64,000 nucleotides of DNA from Scytonema tolypothrichoides VB-61278 (lineage in GTDB: Bacteria > Cyanobacteriota > Cyanobacteriia > Cyanobacteriales > Nostocaceae). This document shows, in pieces, positions 1 through 9,154 of the stretch; position 1 is the first letter of the stretch, and every line of letters begins with the position of its first letter. The notes beneath the pieces were generated by a model. That model was not told the DNA's origin, did not search any database, and saw only the letters and a program-made list of their open reading frames with translations. The DNA lies in assembly GCF_000828085.3 (NCBI RefSeq), contig NZ_JXCA02000019.1, positions 171,317 through 235,316 of the forward strand, in the 5' to 3' direction. Both the position numbers and the translations under genes were made by a program.

Positions 1-1265
1 GTGTAGAGATTGTACTCCACAGAAGCAGTACCAGAGAAATTTGTAGTAGAGGGTACATCTTGTGGACCGGTCAGAGTTTGTGTTTGTTGCTCCAAAAAAG
101 CAGGTCCACCACGGGTGAGACCAGCACTCAGACTGGCAGTAGGTAACAACGTGGCTTGCGCCTGCTTTACGCTAGCTCGACTGCGCTCTACATTTAGTAA
201 CGATATCTGTAGATCCTGACTGTTTCGTCGTGCTATCTCCAGAGCGTTTGCTAAAGTAATCGGTTGAGTTCCCTGAATCCTCACTTCTTCTGGTTTAGTA
301 GGAAACTGTAAAGGATTAGGGTTTGCTTTGAGATAACCAGGGATCTGCACCGGACCGGCTGGCGCAGGAGTTGTTTGCACCGGACCGGCTGGCGCAGGAG
401 TTGTTGGCGCAGGAGTTGTTGGCGCAGGAGTTGTTCGTGCTGGCGTCGTAGAACCTTTTTGAGTTACTTGCACAGGATTTGTTAGCTCAAAAGTTGTTTG
501 CGCTGGCGTCTTAGAAGTTGCCTGAGCTACCAGATTTTTCGTGGTATTTTGTTGAGAGCAAGTAGACGACTTCTGGGGGCTGGAAGCAGAACGACCAACC
601 TGACTTTTACCATTTCTCGCCTGTTGCGGGCATAACTTCCCCTGAACCAGCAGCTTTGCGACTTCTACCGTCCCACGGACTGCGGTTTGTAACTTGTTTG
701 GTAACTGAGCAGAAGTTTTCTTTTCTGTAGGAAGCTGCCCCAAAGAAGCTATTTTTTGTTCAACAGTGGAGGCGGGTTTTGAGGTTTCATTATAAGGAGA
801 AAATGTATTTTTTGATGCCTCAGCAATAATTATTGGGTTGTTTTGTTTTTGTATGCTTGTCCCAGAGGGAGGAATCTTATTAGTCAACTGGGTTTGATTT
901 GAGGTAGGTTTCAAGCTCATAAGCATACTTTGAACTTTCTGTGCTACCTGTGGTATTGGTATACCATTTTTTCCAGTCAATATGACCTCAATACCGCCAC
1001 GAGTTATAGAAGATATTAAACCACCTCCCATAACATCAACACTCGGTACTGCTGCGGCTAGAAAACTGCCGCTAGCAGTAGGAGGTAACTGCGCTTTCAT
1101 ATCGAGATCTGTTGGAGTTCCCTCGAAAGTAGAAGTCAAGCCATCGGAAGAAGCAAAAAGCTTGACTCCAGTAGCTGGTGCAGGATTAGCCCAAGCAGGC
1201 TGAGTGGCTAATACTGCTGCTGTTACACCAGGTAAAAAACTACTAAATATTTGCTGTCTGTTCAC
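1..1265 (-). CDS. hgdD: TolC-family outer membrane efflux protein, N-terminal part (C-terminus off window)
   Basis: The frame is open from a GTG at 1265 to the window edge, about 421 residues. An in-frame stop lies just upstream of the GTG, so no earlier start is possible. The N-terminus is a signal peptide ending near AWAN. A roughly 300-residue region rich in Ser, Thr, Gln and Pro follows, including an APTTP repeat. The TolC fold then begins with the typical phrase ITLANALEIARRNSQDLQ. TolC proteins form the outer-membrane channel of type I secretion and efflux. The gene lies 71 bp downstream of kaiC on the same strand. In Anabaena 7120 the gene after kaiABC is alr2887/hgdD, needed for heterocyst glycolipid export. 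The symbol is assigned by this synteny and the long N-terminal extension; another TolC paralogue is possible. Confidence 0.82.
   Translation of the reverse strand, partial: MNRQQIFSSFLPGVTAAVLATQPAWANPAPATGVKLFASSDGLTSTFEGTPTDLDMKAQLPPTASGSFLAAAVPSVDVMGGGLISSITRGGIEVILTGKNGIPIPQVAQKVQSMLMSLKPTSNQTQLTNKIPPSGTSIQKQNNPIIIAEASKNTFSPYNETSKPASTVEQKIASLGQLPTEKKTSAQLPNKLQTAVRGTVEVAKLLVQGKLCPQQARNGKSQVGRSASSPQKSSTCSQQNTTKNLVAQATSKTPAQTTFELTNPVQVTQKGSTTPARTTPAPTTPAPTTPAPAGPVQTTPAPAGPVQIPGYLKANPNPLQFPTKPEEVRIQGTQPITLANALEIARRNSQDLQISLLNVERSRASVKQAQATLLPTASLSAGLTRGGPAFLEQQTQTLTGPQDVPSTTNFSGTASVEYNLY
347..435. repeat. Tandem repeat coding a Pro/Thr-rich linker in the TolC gene
   Basis: A 30-bp unit occurs twice, and its 15-bp half (GGCGCAGGAGTTGTT on the plus strand) then repeats in a row. 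Because 15 and 30 are multiples of three, the frame is kept. The minus-strand product is an APTTP-type repeat just before the TolC fold. It probably acts as a flexible periplasmic linker whose length can vary by slippage. Confidence 0.8.
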
Positions 1266-1336
1266 CGCATCCCCTCACACAGAAATTAAGCGGCTGAAAC
1301 TGTTTTGTCGCCACAGAATATATCACGATGCCAAGT

Positions 1337-2896
1337 TTAGGGATCGGAACTCTGTGTGTCTTGAAATCCTTTGACAATGCGAGACAGTTCCGCCTTCTCA
1401 TCGATAGTAACGCGCGTAGGAGCACCACTGACAATTCGTTCATAGTTGCGGAACGAATCTTTAATTTCGGGACCGTCAGCCGTAATATTATACTCGCGAA
1501 TACCCTTGTCATGCCATGATCCACGCATTTTAAAAACGTTGATTGCCCGCGCCATTTCTCCCCGAATTTCCACATACTGTAACATCAAAATTGTGTCTGT
1601 AATCGTAGAAATATGAGAGTCTGTAATAGAGTGCGAACCCATAAATTGCTCAGTTGTGTTGGTAAAAAAGCCCGTAATTTCTTCTTGCTTGGCATAACCT
1701 GTAACACCAATGACAAACTGCCGGAACGCATTATTACTTACCCCTCGTGCTAGTGCCGAAAGAGAGTCAATGGCAATACGAGATGGTTTAAATTCAGCAA
1801 TTTCTGACTTAATAATTTGCAAGTGGTCTTCTAAACCGGTTGATTCAGGATACGTACAAATTATTTTTAACAAACCTTGACGTTCTAAATCCTCAAAATC
1901 AATTCCCCATGAGGAAGCATTACGAGAGAGTTGTGCGCGTGATTCTTCATAAGCAAATAATATCACCCGTTCGCTGTGAACACAGCCATCTTGCAGAAAC
2001 TTGCTAACCAACAGGGTTTTACCAGTACCAGTTGCTCCTGTTGCTAGAATAATCGAATCCCTAAAGAAACCACCGCCACACATTTGATCTAAGGCTTTAA
2101 CACCAGAGGATACTCTGACGTTTGAAGACCGTTGAGTTAAGCGCATCGCTCCCAATGGGAAAATATTAATTCCTGCATTGGTAATTGTAAAAGGATATTC
2201 ACCCTTCATGTGTGTTGTACCACGCAGTTTGAGTATTTCAATTGTGCGACGGCGACGTTCTCCTTCTAAAACATTACGTACAATCGCCACATTATCGGAA
2301 ACAAATTCTTCTACGCCAAAACAGGCAACAGGTCCGTATTCATCCGTGCGTTCTGTGGTTATAATTGTAGTCACACTTAATTGTTTCAGACGAGCAACGA
2401 GACGAAATATTTCTCGCCGCACAACTCCCACAGCTTCATACTGTTGAAAAACTGCTGTAATTGAGTCAATAGAAACGCGTTTTGCCCTGTACTTACGAAT
2501 AGCGTATTGTAGACGTTCAATCAGGGCAGAGAGATCGAAGTTGCCAACAACATCCTGTCCTTCTGGGTCAGGAGAAGCATCGAGTATAAATAATTTTCCT
2601 TCACTGATAAGACGTTCTAAATCCCAGCCAAAAATACCAGCATTTTTAATAATATCACTAGGAGATTCTTCAAATGTAACAAACACTCCTGATTCATCAA
2701 AGTAGGTAATACCGTTATAAATAAATTGAAGAGAAAATAAAGTTTTGCCAGTTCCAGAAGTCCCGCTGACTAAAGTCGTTCTTCCTACAGGTAACCCACC
2801 ATGACTAATGTCGTCAAAGCCCTCTATCATTGTCCGAATTTTTTCAACACCTCGTGTCGGTGTCTTGGTTTGCTCTAAATTTTCTTTCTGACTCAT
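1337..2896 (-). CDS. kaiC: Circadian clock protein KaiC
   Basis: 519 residues, the usual KaiC length, with two RecA/DnaB-like ATPase halves. CI has Walker A GTSGTGKT at about residues 45-52; CII has GATGTGKT at about 287-294. The CII segment ITDSHIST carries the Ser and Thr that are autophosphorylated in the Synechococcus protein (S431/T432 there, about one residue lower here). KaiC is the core oscillator ATPase, autokinase and autophosphatase, and forms hexamers driven by KaiA and KaiB. It lies 81 bp after kaiB, in the order kaiA-kaiB-kaiC. The start is supported by collinearity with known KaiC. I see no clear Shine-Dalgarno sequence. Confidence 0.98.
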   Translation of the reverse strand: MSQKENLEQTKTPTRGVEKIRTMIEGFDDISHGGLPVGRTTLVSGTSGTGKTLFSLQFIYNGITYFDESGVFVTFEESPSDIIKNAGIFGWDLERLISEGKLFILDASPDPEGQDVVGNFDLSALIERLQYAIRKYRAKRVSIDSITAVFQQYEAVGVVRREIFRLVARLKQLSVTTIITTERTDEYGPVACFGVEEFVSDNVAIVRNVLEGERRRRTIEILKLRGTTHMKGEYPFTITNAGINIFPLGAMRLTQRSSNVRVSSGVKALDQMCGGGFFRDSIILATGATGTGKTLLVSKFLQDGCVHSERVILFAYEESRAQLSRNASSWGIDFEDLERQGLLKIICTYPESTGLEDHLQIIKSEIAEFKPSRIAIDSLSALARGVSNNAFRQFVIGVTGYAKQEEITGFFTNTTEQFMGSHSITDSHISTITDTILMLQYVEIRGEMARAINVFKMRGSWHDKGIREYNITADGPEIKDSFRNYERIVSGAPTRVTIDEKAELSRIVKGFQDTQSSDP

Positions 2897-2977
2897 GTTG
2901 ACGTTTACAAATAGGAAGGAAACCCAGTTATTGTATTAATAAGTAGTAGCTACTGCTGATTAATTTTGTGGTCTATA

Positions 2978-3301
2978 TTACTCTTCAAACGGTTCTCGCT
3001 CGTCTTCTATCAATTCTTCATAAAGCAAGTCCAATCCAATTAACACTCTTTCTCTATCCGAAAGGTCTCCGATAATTCTCCGAACTGGTGGAGGTAAAAT
3101 TTTGGATAATGTCGGTGTGGCTAAGATTTTATCTTCTTCCGCCAGTTGTGGGTTCTTCAGCACGTCAATAACTTTTAAAGCATAAACACCTTGAAACTCT
3201 TGTTCCAGAATTGTTTGGAGTGTTTTTAATGCCCGTACTGAGTTCGCAGTGTTCCCTGCCACATAAAGCTTAAGAACATAGGTTTTTCGTGGTTGATTCA
3301 T
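2978..3301 (-). CDS. kaiB: Circadian clock protein KaiB
   Basis: 107 residues, standard KaiB length. The N-terminus ([12 protein letters not shown]) is the thioredoxin-like strand, and the middle has the conserved [20 protein letters not shown] block. KaiB is a metamorphic protein. In its rare fold it binds the phosphorylated KaiC CI ring and sequesters KaiA, giving the dephosphorylation phase. The acidic tail (EDEREPFEE) is typical of clock KaiB. It lies between kaiA (115 bp upstream) and kaiC (81 bp downstream) on the same strand, so co-transcription is likely. Confidence 0.98.
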   Translation of the reverse strand: MNQPRKTYVLKLYVAGNTANSVRALKTLQTILEQEFQGVYALKVIDVLKNPQLAEEDKILATPTLSKILPPPVRRIIGDLSDRERVLIGLDLLYEELIEDEREPFEE

Positions 3302-3416
3302 ATTAGGTACAGGCTAGAAGTACAGATAGAACCACAATATCCTTCGATTGACTTTGGTGGAATTTTAAGGCTCGATTTTTACCAACAAAAACTGTTGAAC
3401 ATTTGATGAAGTTATT

Positions 3417-3725
3417 TTATTGATAAATTGAACAACGGTATAGTTCACACAAGTGAGCCAGTATATCAATCAATGTTATACGGTAATCAAGTAATGCTTC
3501 ATCACTCCTTCCTTCTAATTTTAGCTGTTTGGAAAATTCGTCAATGAGCTCCATGTGAATTTCTATGATTCGAGGCACAGGAATATTAGCAGAAAAGATT
3601 GAATTGATAAATTTATCAATGCAGTCTTTCAGTGCTTGGTCTGTAGTGGTAAAGTAGTTTATAAGGATATGGCGGTAGTCTGATTTGAGTTGTCGCAACA
3701 ATGCCTGCTCTTCGGCTCTCGTCAT
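3417..3725 (-). CDS. kaiA: Circadian clock protein KaiA, short form (C-terminal domain only)
   Basis: 102 residues corresponding to the KaiC-binding, dimer-forming C-terminal domain. Conserved stretches include EIHMELIDEFSKQL and LDYRITLIDILAHLCELYR. KaiA stimulates KaiC autophosphorylation by holding its A-loop out. The N-terminal pseudo-receiver of the roughly 284-residue Synechococcus protein is absent. Anabaena and Nostoc KaiA are also about 102 residues, so this is a known lineage trait. An in-frame TAA lies nine codons upstream of the ATG, so the protein cannot be longer in this frame. See the possible relic at 3787-4029. Confidence 0.93.
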   Translation of the reverse strand: MTRAEEQALLRQLKSDYRHILINYFTTTDQALKDCIDKFINSIFSANIPVPRIIEIHMELIDEFSKQLKLEGRSDEALLDYRITLIDILAHLCELYRCSIYQ

Positions 3726-5139
3726 TGGTTGATAAAAACTGGTGGAATTTTAGCTTGTGCCATTTAACAGCATGGGAATAATTCAAGCTTAATATTTTAT
3801 TTATATTTTGTCCCAGCAACTTGAGTAAACACTGAAGAGAGCTTTCTGTGGTACATGTGATGAAAAATTGGGCAAGTTGACCAACAATCACGTTAGTGAC
3901 GTCACTCATCTGCCCAAAGAATCCTTGTTCACTCGTTGAATCAACTGTAGAGACGTTGCATACAACGTCTGTTTGAGTCGTCCAAAATGCTTTGCTATCT
4001 ACGTGGAAAATCATTATGAGGAATAACATCTGTGTTGATACATTATCGTTGCTCACCCTACGGTGAAAAAGTTTAGAGCTTTTTGTGAGCCTCTCACGCA
4101 ACGCTTGAAAACCGCTAGCAACATATGAAAGAAGCACCATTCACCCTATTCCCTGTTCCCGATCAAAAAAACACTTTTGTCGTAAATATCAAAGTACAAA
4201 GCAAATTTGGTAATTGACTTAAAGGACTGAGTGTGTTAGCAATTTCTGAGCGAGAATGAGCAGTCTGTTGCTGCTATGAAGTTATAGAACTTGGTACATG
4301 GTAGGGTAAGCGTTGAGTCAAATGAGTTGGTACACATCTACCACCGTCACTAAGTATTCGCCCCGGTCTTGATTTCGGGGCTACCGCGCTCCCATCTTGT
4401 TTACTTGTGGTATATATCCACTCTTGATATCTACCGAATTATAGATTTCTTAACTTTGCTCATTAATAAGATACTTAAACAAAGATAAACGATTGTCGCA
4501 TTCCAAATCATTATAATTCCTAAAGGTTCTATAGCGAATCTTTAGAGCCATAATTGGTGTAGCTGTAGCTATCGATGACGAGTTTCAACACGCTTGAAGA
4601 TACCAGTGTGGACGCCCACAATACCCTAAGGGCAATGAGACAGCGAGCAGTTCGGATGAGGATTTACCTTTCCAAACAACTGCGATGCTACAGAGGGGAG
4701 CCACTGCTCAACTAGGATTTCCTTGGTTGTTAAGGCTGGCTTCTCAGCAGTGTCCTTGGCACACGCTACGTGTCTCTCTAGAGTTGCTTTGCGTGCTATA
4801 GAGGAGCAATTGGTAAAGCCTTGCTGTGCCCAAGGCATAAGACTTCCCCAATTTCTTAGGGGAGCTTTTTCCAAACATTGGCGGCTGACTTGTAGGGTAG
4901 AGTCACCTCCAAACTGCCAAGCGGCAAAGGTACATGCCGATGCCTGTGTGAATCACTCTTGCTGGCAAAAAATTGTCAGTCAGGAAGAAGCTCATCTCTA
5001 AGGCATTCAATTTTTCCTCAGAATGCTAGACTCAGTCTTTTTAGAGGAATAGCTTCAAACTTGAACACCCAAAGCTTCTTTGGCAGTTAGCTGGTGGTGC
5101 CGGAAGCCCAACCCCTAACAAGAGCGACCTCATTGCCAT
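3726..5139. other. Long divergent intergenic region between kaiA and the CBS kinase
   Basis: About 1.4 kb with no convincing gene. It holds the possible KaiA relic and a GC-rich hairpin at 4360-4381 (arms GCCCCG and CGGGGC, 10-base loop). From about 4560 to 5000 there is a stretch with weak opposing open frames. Those frames have no recognisable domain, no start signals and cysteine-rich compositions typical of non-coding sequence. Promoters for kaiA (leftward) and the kinase (rightward) must lie here, but I could not place them reliably. Confidence 0.6.
3787..4029 (-). pseudogene. Possible decayed KaiA N-terminal (pseudo-receiver) domain
   Basis: Upstream of the short kaiA, in another frame on the same strand, an open stretch starts with MLFLIMIFHVDSKAF. 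This resembles the beginning of full-length KaiA (pattern ML..I.I..V.S.A). A later segment (LAQFF, then SSLQCLLKLL) matches the hydrophobic pattern of the second half of that fold. The stretch is much shorter than a real domain, is frameshifted relative to kaiA, and contains an imperfect copy (3947-3971) of a palindromic repeat found elsewhere in the window. It looks like a domain eroded by mutation and repeat insertion. Homology was judged by eye from remembered sequences, so it is uncertain. Confidence 0.33.
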
Positions 5140-8100
5140 ATGTCAATGCTACAATACCCGCTTTCTGACTTTATAGCAACCGTGCCTAGCTGCCAAGAAA
5201 CAGCTACTCTGGCAATTGTGCTGGAAATTTTTCAACAAGAGCAGTGCGCTCACCTAGCAGTTTTGGATAAGCAACAATGCTTGTTAGGCTTGGTTTACTC
5301 TGCCCGTTTGCTACCACAATTGTTGACAGCAGGTCAAGGCAAAGGTGATTCTAACTATTTAGATTTACAGCAACCCCTTTCCAAACTCGGTCAAGGGTTA
5401 ATTAAACCTATACAAACAATATCAGCATCTTTGCGTATAGAGCAATTGAGTTCGTTTCTTGGTTCCCAGCAGATTCAAGAAAACACGAATTTAGATTGGG
5501 CACTGGTGGACTCAAATGGCAAATTTTTGGGGCTTGTGGATAGCTTACGCTTGTTGAAACTGTTGACAACACAAAAACTCCAAATTGATACTCATAAGGG
5601 GACTAAGCGAACAAATTCAAAGAAAGCACCTCAAAAGTCATCTGTGGATACTGTTGGTGATGACATCACCAAAGTCGCTGGAGTTAGGGCAACCACTGAT
5701 AAAACTCATACAGGCGAGCAGAAACGAGAATGTAAGCCACTTGTGCAGTTATTAGAACGCCTGCCTTGGCCTTTAACGCTACAAACAAGCAACGGCGAAG
5801 TCGTGACGCAAAATCCAGCTTGGTGGCAGCAATTGGGAGCATTAAAAGATCCAGAAGGAGTCAGACGACAAGTAGAAACGATTTTGGCAAAAGTCTCCTC
5901 CAAGAAATTACAATACGCGACTCAAACAGCAGCCAAAATTTCTTCTTTTTTGAGCAATAATCAGCATTTTTGTCAAGAAAATTCTTCGTCGCGATTAAGC
6001 GAAGTCATCCCAGAAAAAGATGTGTTACCTCGCTCAACACTGGGGGCGGCTCCTCACGCTCAGACGAATAACCTTCAAGAGCAGCCAATAGTTGAAAATC
6101 CGGCACCAAATCGCTGCTTTCTAGATAGCCAACAAGGGACTTGTACCTGCATAGTACAAGTGCAAAATGGTCAGGAGCGGGTTTGGCAGTTTGCCAAAAT
6201 CCCTCTAGATAGTCCTGAATTGAAAGTTCTGAGTACGGATTCAAAAACACCTTTGGCTACCAAAAACTCAGCACTCAATAATGAGTTGTGGCTGATGCTA
6301 GCCACTGACGTCACAGAGCAGCAGCAGCTTTCCAAAGAACTGGCGGCGAAAAATGCCGATTTAATTCAACTCAACCGGTTAAAAGATGAGTTTTTAGCTT
6401 GTATTAGTCATGAACTCAAAACTCCTCTGACTGCCGTTTTAGGATTATCGCGGTTGCTAGTGGATCAGCAGTTGGGAGAATTAAACGAGCGTCAAGCCCG
6501 TTATGCAGGACTGATTCACCAAAGTGGACGCCACCTGATGAGTGTGGTTAATGATATTTTGGATTTAACCCGTATGGAAACGGGACAAATGGAGCTTACG
6601 CTCACCAACGCCAATATTCAAAAAATCTGTGAGCGTGCTGTATCTGAGGCAAAAGCTATTCATAGCCAAACTAACAAAGCTGGCTTAAACTCACTCGATC
6701 AAAGTACGGCTCCACAAGAACACCAATTCACTCTCTCAATGGAACCAGGCTTAGACCAAATTGTGGCGGATGAGTTGCGCCTGCGCCAAATGCTGGTACA
6801 CCTGCTTTCCAATGCCTTTAAGTTTACTGAAACAGGTGGTGAAATTGGACTTGGGGTTAGCCGTTGGGAGGGTTGGATTGCCTTTACAGTCTGGGATACA
6901 GGTATTGGTATTCCAGAACATCAGCAGCATTTAATCTTTCAAAAATTCCAACAACTCGAAAATCCTCTCATCCGTCAGCATGAAGGAACAGGTTTGGGGC
7001 TTGTCTTAACCAGAGCCTTAGCTCGTCTTCACGGTGGTGATGTTAGCTTCTTGTCGCGTGAGGGTAAAGGTAGCCAGTTTACACTACTTCTTCCACCCAG
7101 TCCTCCCAAAGAGTCGGGAAGATTGGTAGATGAGGAGATGGGAACAATTTCTTTTGCGCCGCATCATCAATCTGCCCGATTAACCGAAGAAGATGCTGTA
7201 GGGGCGTCTACGGCAAACCACCTTGGATCTTATGGGAAAACGCCTGGAGGACGTCTACAACCCATTAACCCAACCCAACCCCACTCGACGACAAGCCTTA
7301 TGCCTGCGGCACGAATCGCGCAAACGGGTATGACTTATGCCAAAGGCACGGCTTTTGCGCCAGGGCAGGTTCCGGGTAACTCCAACAGACAAGCTACGCC
7401 AACGCGATACGCAAAGCGTCAGCAAGCGGGCTTATCGCAAACCCAGTCGCCTACACAAACAAAGCCGTCATTCGATTTGTCTAACCGCTCGACGGGCGTC
7501 TACGGAAAGTCACCTTGGGCTTTACGGGAAGCCGCCGTTCAGGCGTCTACAACCCATCAGTTGACTTCTTCTAAATCCCTCGTCTTAGTTGTGGAAGCAG
7601 TTGCTCGCTATATTGAGGATTTGACCGAACAACTAACAGGTTTGGGTTATCGAGTTGTGATTGCCCGATCAGGATGTGAGGCTGTAGAAAAAGCTCGACG
7701 CTTGCAACCCAAAGCTATCTTCCTCAATCCGTTGCTCCCCTTGCTGTCAGGTTGGGATGTACTGACTTTACTCAAGTCCGATGTCGCAACATCTCATATT
7801 CCTACCATTGTGACAGCAACAGGAGCTGAAAAAGAGCAAGCATTTGCCAACCAAGCAAATGGTTTCTTGAGTTTGCCAGTACAGCATCAAGTTTTAACAC
7901 CGCTGATAGAAAGTCTGTGTACTCCACCAGAACAAAAGCAGCAAAAATCAGATAATGAAGAAATTCTCTGTAACAAAACACCATTAAAAATTTTGAAGTT
8001 GGTTCATCCTGATAGTGAATCTTCCACTTCGCAATCGTTACTTCAACAGCATCGGGTTATAGAAGTGGATGATTTGGATCAGGCAGAATTGCTAACTCGG

Positions 8101-8901
8101 GTTTGGCAGTTTGATGTAGTTTTGCTGGATACAGAAATGCCTGCAGCCGAAGCTTTGCTGCAACAACTCTCATCACACCCCCGTTTAGCGAATCTACCGC
8201 TTGTCACCTGTAATGTGTCAACCACGCAGGCTGCTTCTCTGATGCCTGGGCTTTCTGTGTTTCCTTGCTTAACGCCATTGGGCACAGATAAAAATCATAA
8301 CGTCGGCAAAACAGATGCTTTATTATCAGCTCTGCAAATTGCATCTGATACATGCTACTGCCCACCCAACATCTTAGTCGTGGATTTAGGGATACTTCCA
8401 GATTTACCAGATACAACTCACAAGCAGATTAAGGGTTGTCGTACACCAAAAAACTTCTCATTGAATAGCCCGATTGCTGGGGAAAATACTCCGTGTCCTT
8501 GGATTATCTCTCGTGGTTCTGAGTGGTTTCAAGCTTTGGTTCAGTACCTGCAAACAGGTGGCTTCAAAGCCTCCATGAGTCGATCTTGGGCAGAACTGCT
8601 ACAACAAATTCGCCATCAAAGTGTTGATCTAGTCCTCATTTGCCTGGGAGAGTCTAGCATCAACAAAGAGGTGTACTCAGCCCTCAAAGCGTTGCAACAG
8701 TTGCCTTTCGACTTACCACCAGTTTTACTCCTTGATCAGCGGTTAAATTCTGATCAGGTTGAAGATCAGCAAACTCACATTCCCCAATTGGAGTCAATAG
8801 AAACTTTAATAAATACTCTTGCCTCCCAAATCTTACCTCGCTCCATATCAATGGAGAACTTACTAAACGAGATTAATAAAGCTTTGGAAACTCCAGAGTG
8901 A
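5140..8901 (+). CDS. CBS-domain hybrid sensor histidine kinase with degenerate receivers
   Basis: 1253 residues, no membrane segment. Residues 1-150 resemble a CBS pair (CAHLAVLDKQQCLLGLVYS; DWALVDSNGKFLGLVDS). A PAS-like stretch follows near 200-250. The HisKA domain has the phospho-acceptor His424 in SHELKTPLT. The HATPase domain shows NAFKFT, DTGIGIP and GTGLGL. A linker of about 130 residues is built from inserted repeats. Three receiver-like domains end the protein. In the first the phosphorylated Asp is Asn863 (IFLNPLLP) and the acidic pair is lost. The second keeps Asp997 (LLDTEMP). The third has Cys1168 at that position. It is divergent from kaiA, so a clock-related role, as for the pseudo-receiver kinase CikA, is possible but only inferred. 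Confidence 0.85.
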   Translation: MSMLQYPLSDFIATVPSCQETATLAIVLEIFQQEQCAHLAVLDKQQCLLGLVYSARLLPQLLTAGQGKGDSNYLDLQQPLSKLGQGLIKPIQTISASLRIEQLSSFLGSQQIQENTNLDWALVDSNGKFLGLVDSLRLLKLLTTQKLQIDTHKGTKRTNSKKAPQKSSVDTVGDDITKVAGVRATTDKTHTGEQKRECKPLVQLLERLPWPLTLQTSNGEVVTQNPAWWQQLGALKDPEGVRRQVETILAKVSSKKLQYATQTAAKISSFLSNNQHFCQENSSSRLSEVIPEKDVLPRSTLGAAPHAQTNNLQEQPIVENPAPNRCFLDSQQGTCTCIVQVQNGQERVWQFAKIPLDSPELKVLSTDSKTPLATKNSALNNELWLMLATDVTEQQQLSKELAAKNADLIQLNRLKDEFLACISHELKTPLTAVLGLSRLLVDQQLGELNERQARYAGLIHQSGRHLMSVVNDILDLTRMETGQMELTLTNANIQKICERAVSEAKAIHSQTNKAGLNSLDQSTAPQEHQFTLSMEPGLDQIVADELRLRQMLVHLLSNAFKFTETGGEIGLGVSRWEGWIAFTVWDTGIGIPEHQQHLIFQKFQQLENPLIRQHEGTGLGLVLTRALARLHGGDVSFLSREGKGSQFTLLLPPSPPKESGRLVDEEMGTISFAPHHQSARLTEEDAVGASTANHLGSYGKTPGGRLQPINPTQPHSTTSLMPAARIAQTGMTYAKGTAFAPGQVPGNSNRQATPTRYAKRQQAGLSQTQSPTQTKPSFDLSNRSTGVYGKSPWALREAAVQASTTHQLTSSKSLVLVVEAVARYIEDLTEQLTGLGYRVVIARSGCEAVEKARRLQPKAIFLNPLLPLLSGWDVLTLLKSDVATSHIPTIVTATGAEKEQAFANQANGFLSLPVQHQVLTPLIESLCTPPEQKQQKSDNEEILCNKTPLKILKLVHPDSESSTSQSLLQQHRVIEVDDLDQAELLTRVWQFDVVLLDTEMPAAEALLQQLSSHPRLANLPLVTCNVSTTQAASLMPGLSVFPCLTPLGTDKNHNVGKTDALLSALQIASDTCYCPPNILVVDLGILPDLPDTTHKQIKGCRTPKNFSLNSPIAGENTPCPWIISRGSEWFQALVQYLQTGGFKASMSRSWAELLQQIRHQSVDLVLICLGESSINKEVYSALKALQQLPFDLPPVLLLDQRLNSDQVEDQQTHIPQLESIETLINTLASQILPRSISMENLLNEINKALETPE
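7202..7556. repeat. Two 63-bp dispersed repeat copies inside the kinase gene
   Basis: Copies at about 7202-7264 and 7494-7556 share GGGCGTCTACGG, ACCTTGG and CGTCTACAACCCA at the same spacing. They lie 292 bp apart. Since 292 is not a multiple of three, the two copies are read in different frames (SYGKTPGG versus VYGKSPWA). The sequence between them is also repeat-like and low complexity. The region falls between the HATPase domain and the first receiver, where insertions are tolerated. Confidence 0.75.
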
Positions 8902-8945
8902 AGACAAGAACACAGAACACAAAATTCAGTTGGGAGGAATGCGTT

Positions 8946-8966
8946 CCCTGGTGATTTTTTCCAGGG
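8946..8966. terminator. Hairpin downstream of the CBS kinase
   Basis: Perfect 6-bp arms CCCTGG and CCAGGG flank a T-rich 9-base loop, 44 bp after the kinase stop. No U tract follows, so termination is only possible. It lies between convergent genes. Confidence 0.35.
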
Positions 8967-9154
8967 GACTTAAACCCTCACTTTTCAAACATCCTCTTAA
9001 CAACTTCTAGCGGTTGTTTTATTTCTTGGAGTTCCCTAGGAGTGACACCCAAGAATTTTTATGCGAAGTAGGATGTTAACCGTGAGGCGATCGCCCAAAT
9101 TTGCTTCCTCTGGTTTACTTTCGACTATCCGGCGCTGGTTCTCCAAAAGTCGCG

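Noticed and set aside
3616..4140. 174-codon minus-strand frame overlapping kaiA
   Set aside because: Its C-terminal third overlaps kaiA in another frame. Only its middle is kept as a possible relic of the KaiA N-terminus.
4626..5001. Opposing open frames of 82 and 92 codons upstream of the CBS kinase
   Set aside because: No domain, no ribosome-binding site, shadowing each other, cysteine-rich composition. Treated as non-coding.
7337..7564. Open frame within the CBS kinase linker
   Set aside because: Shadow frame produced by repeats inside the kinase gene.
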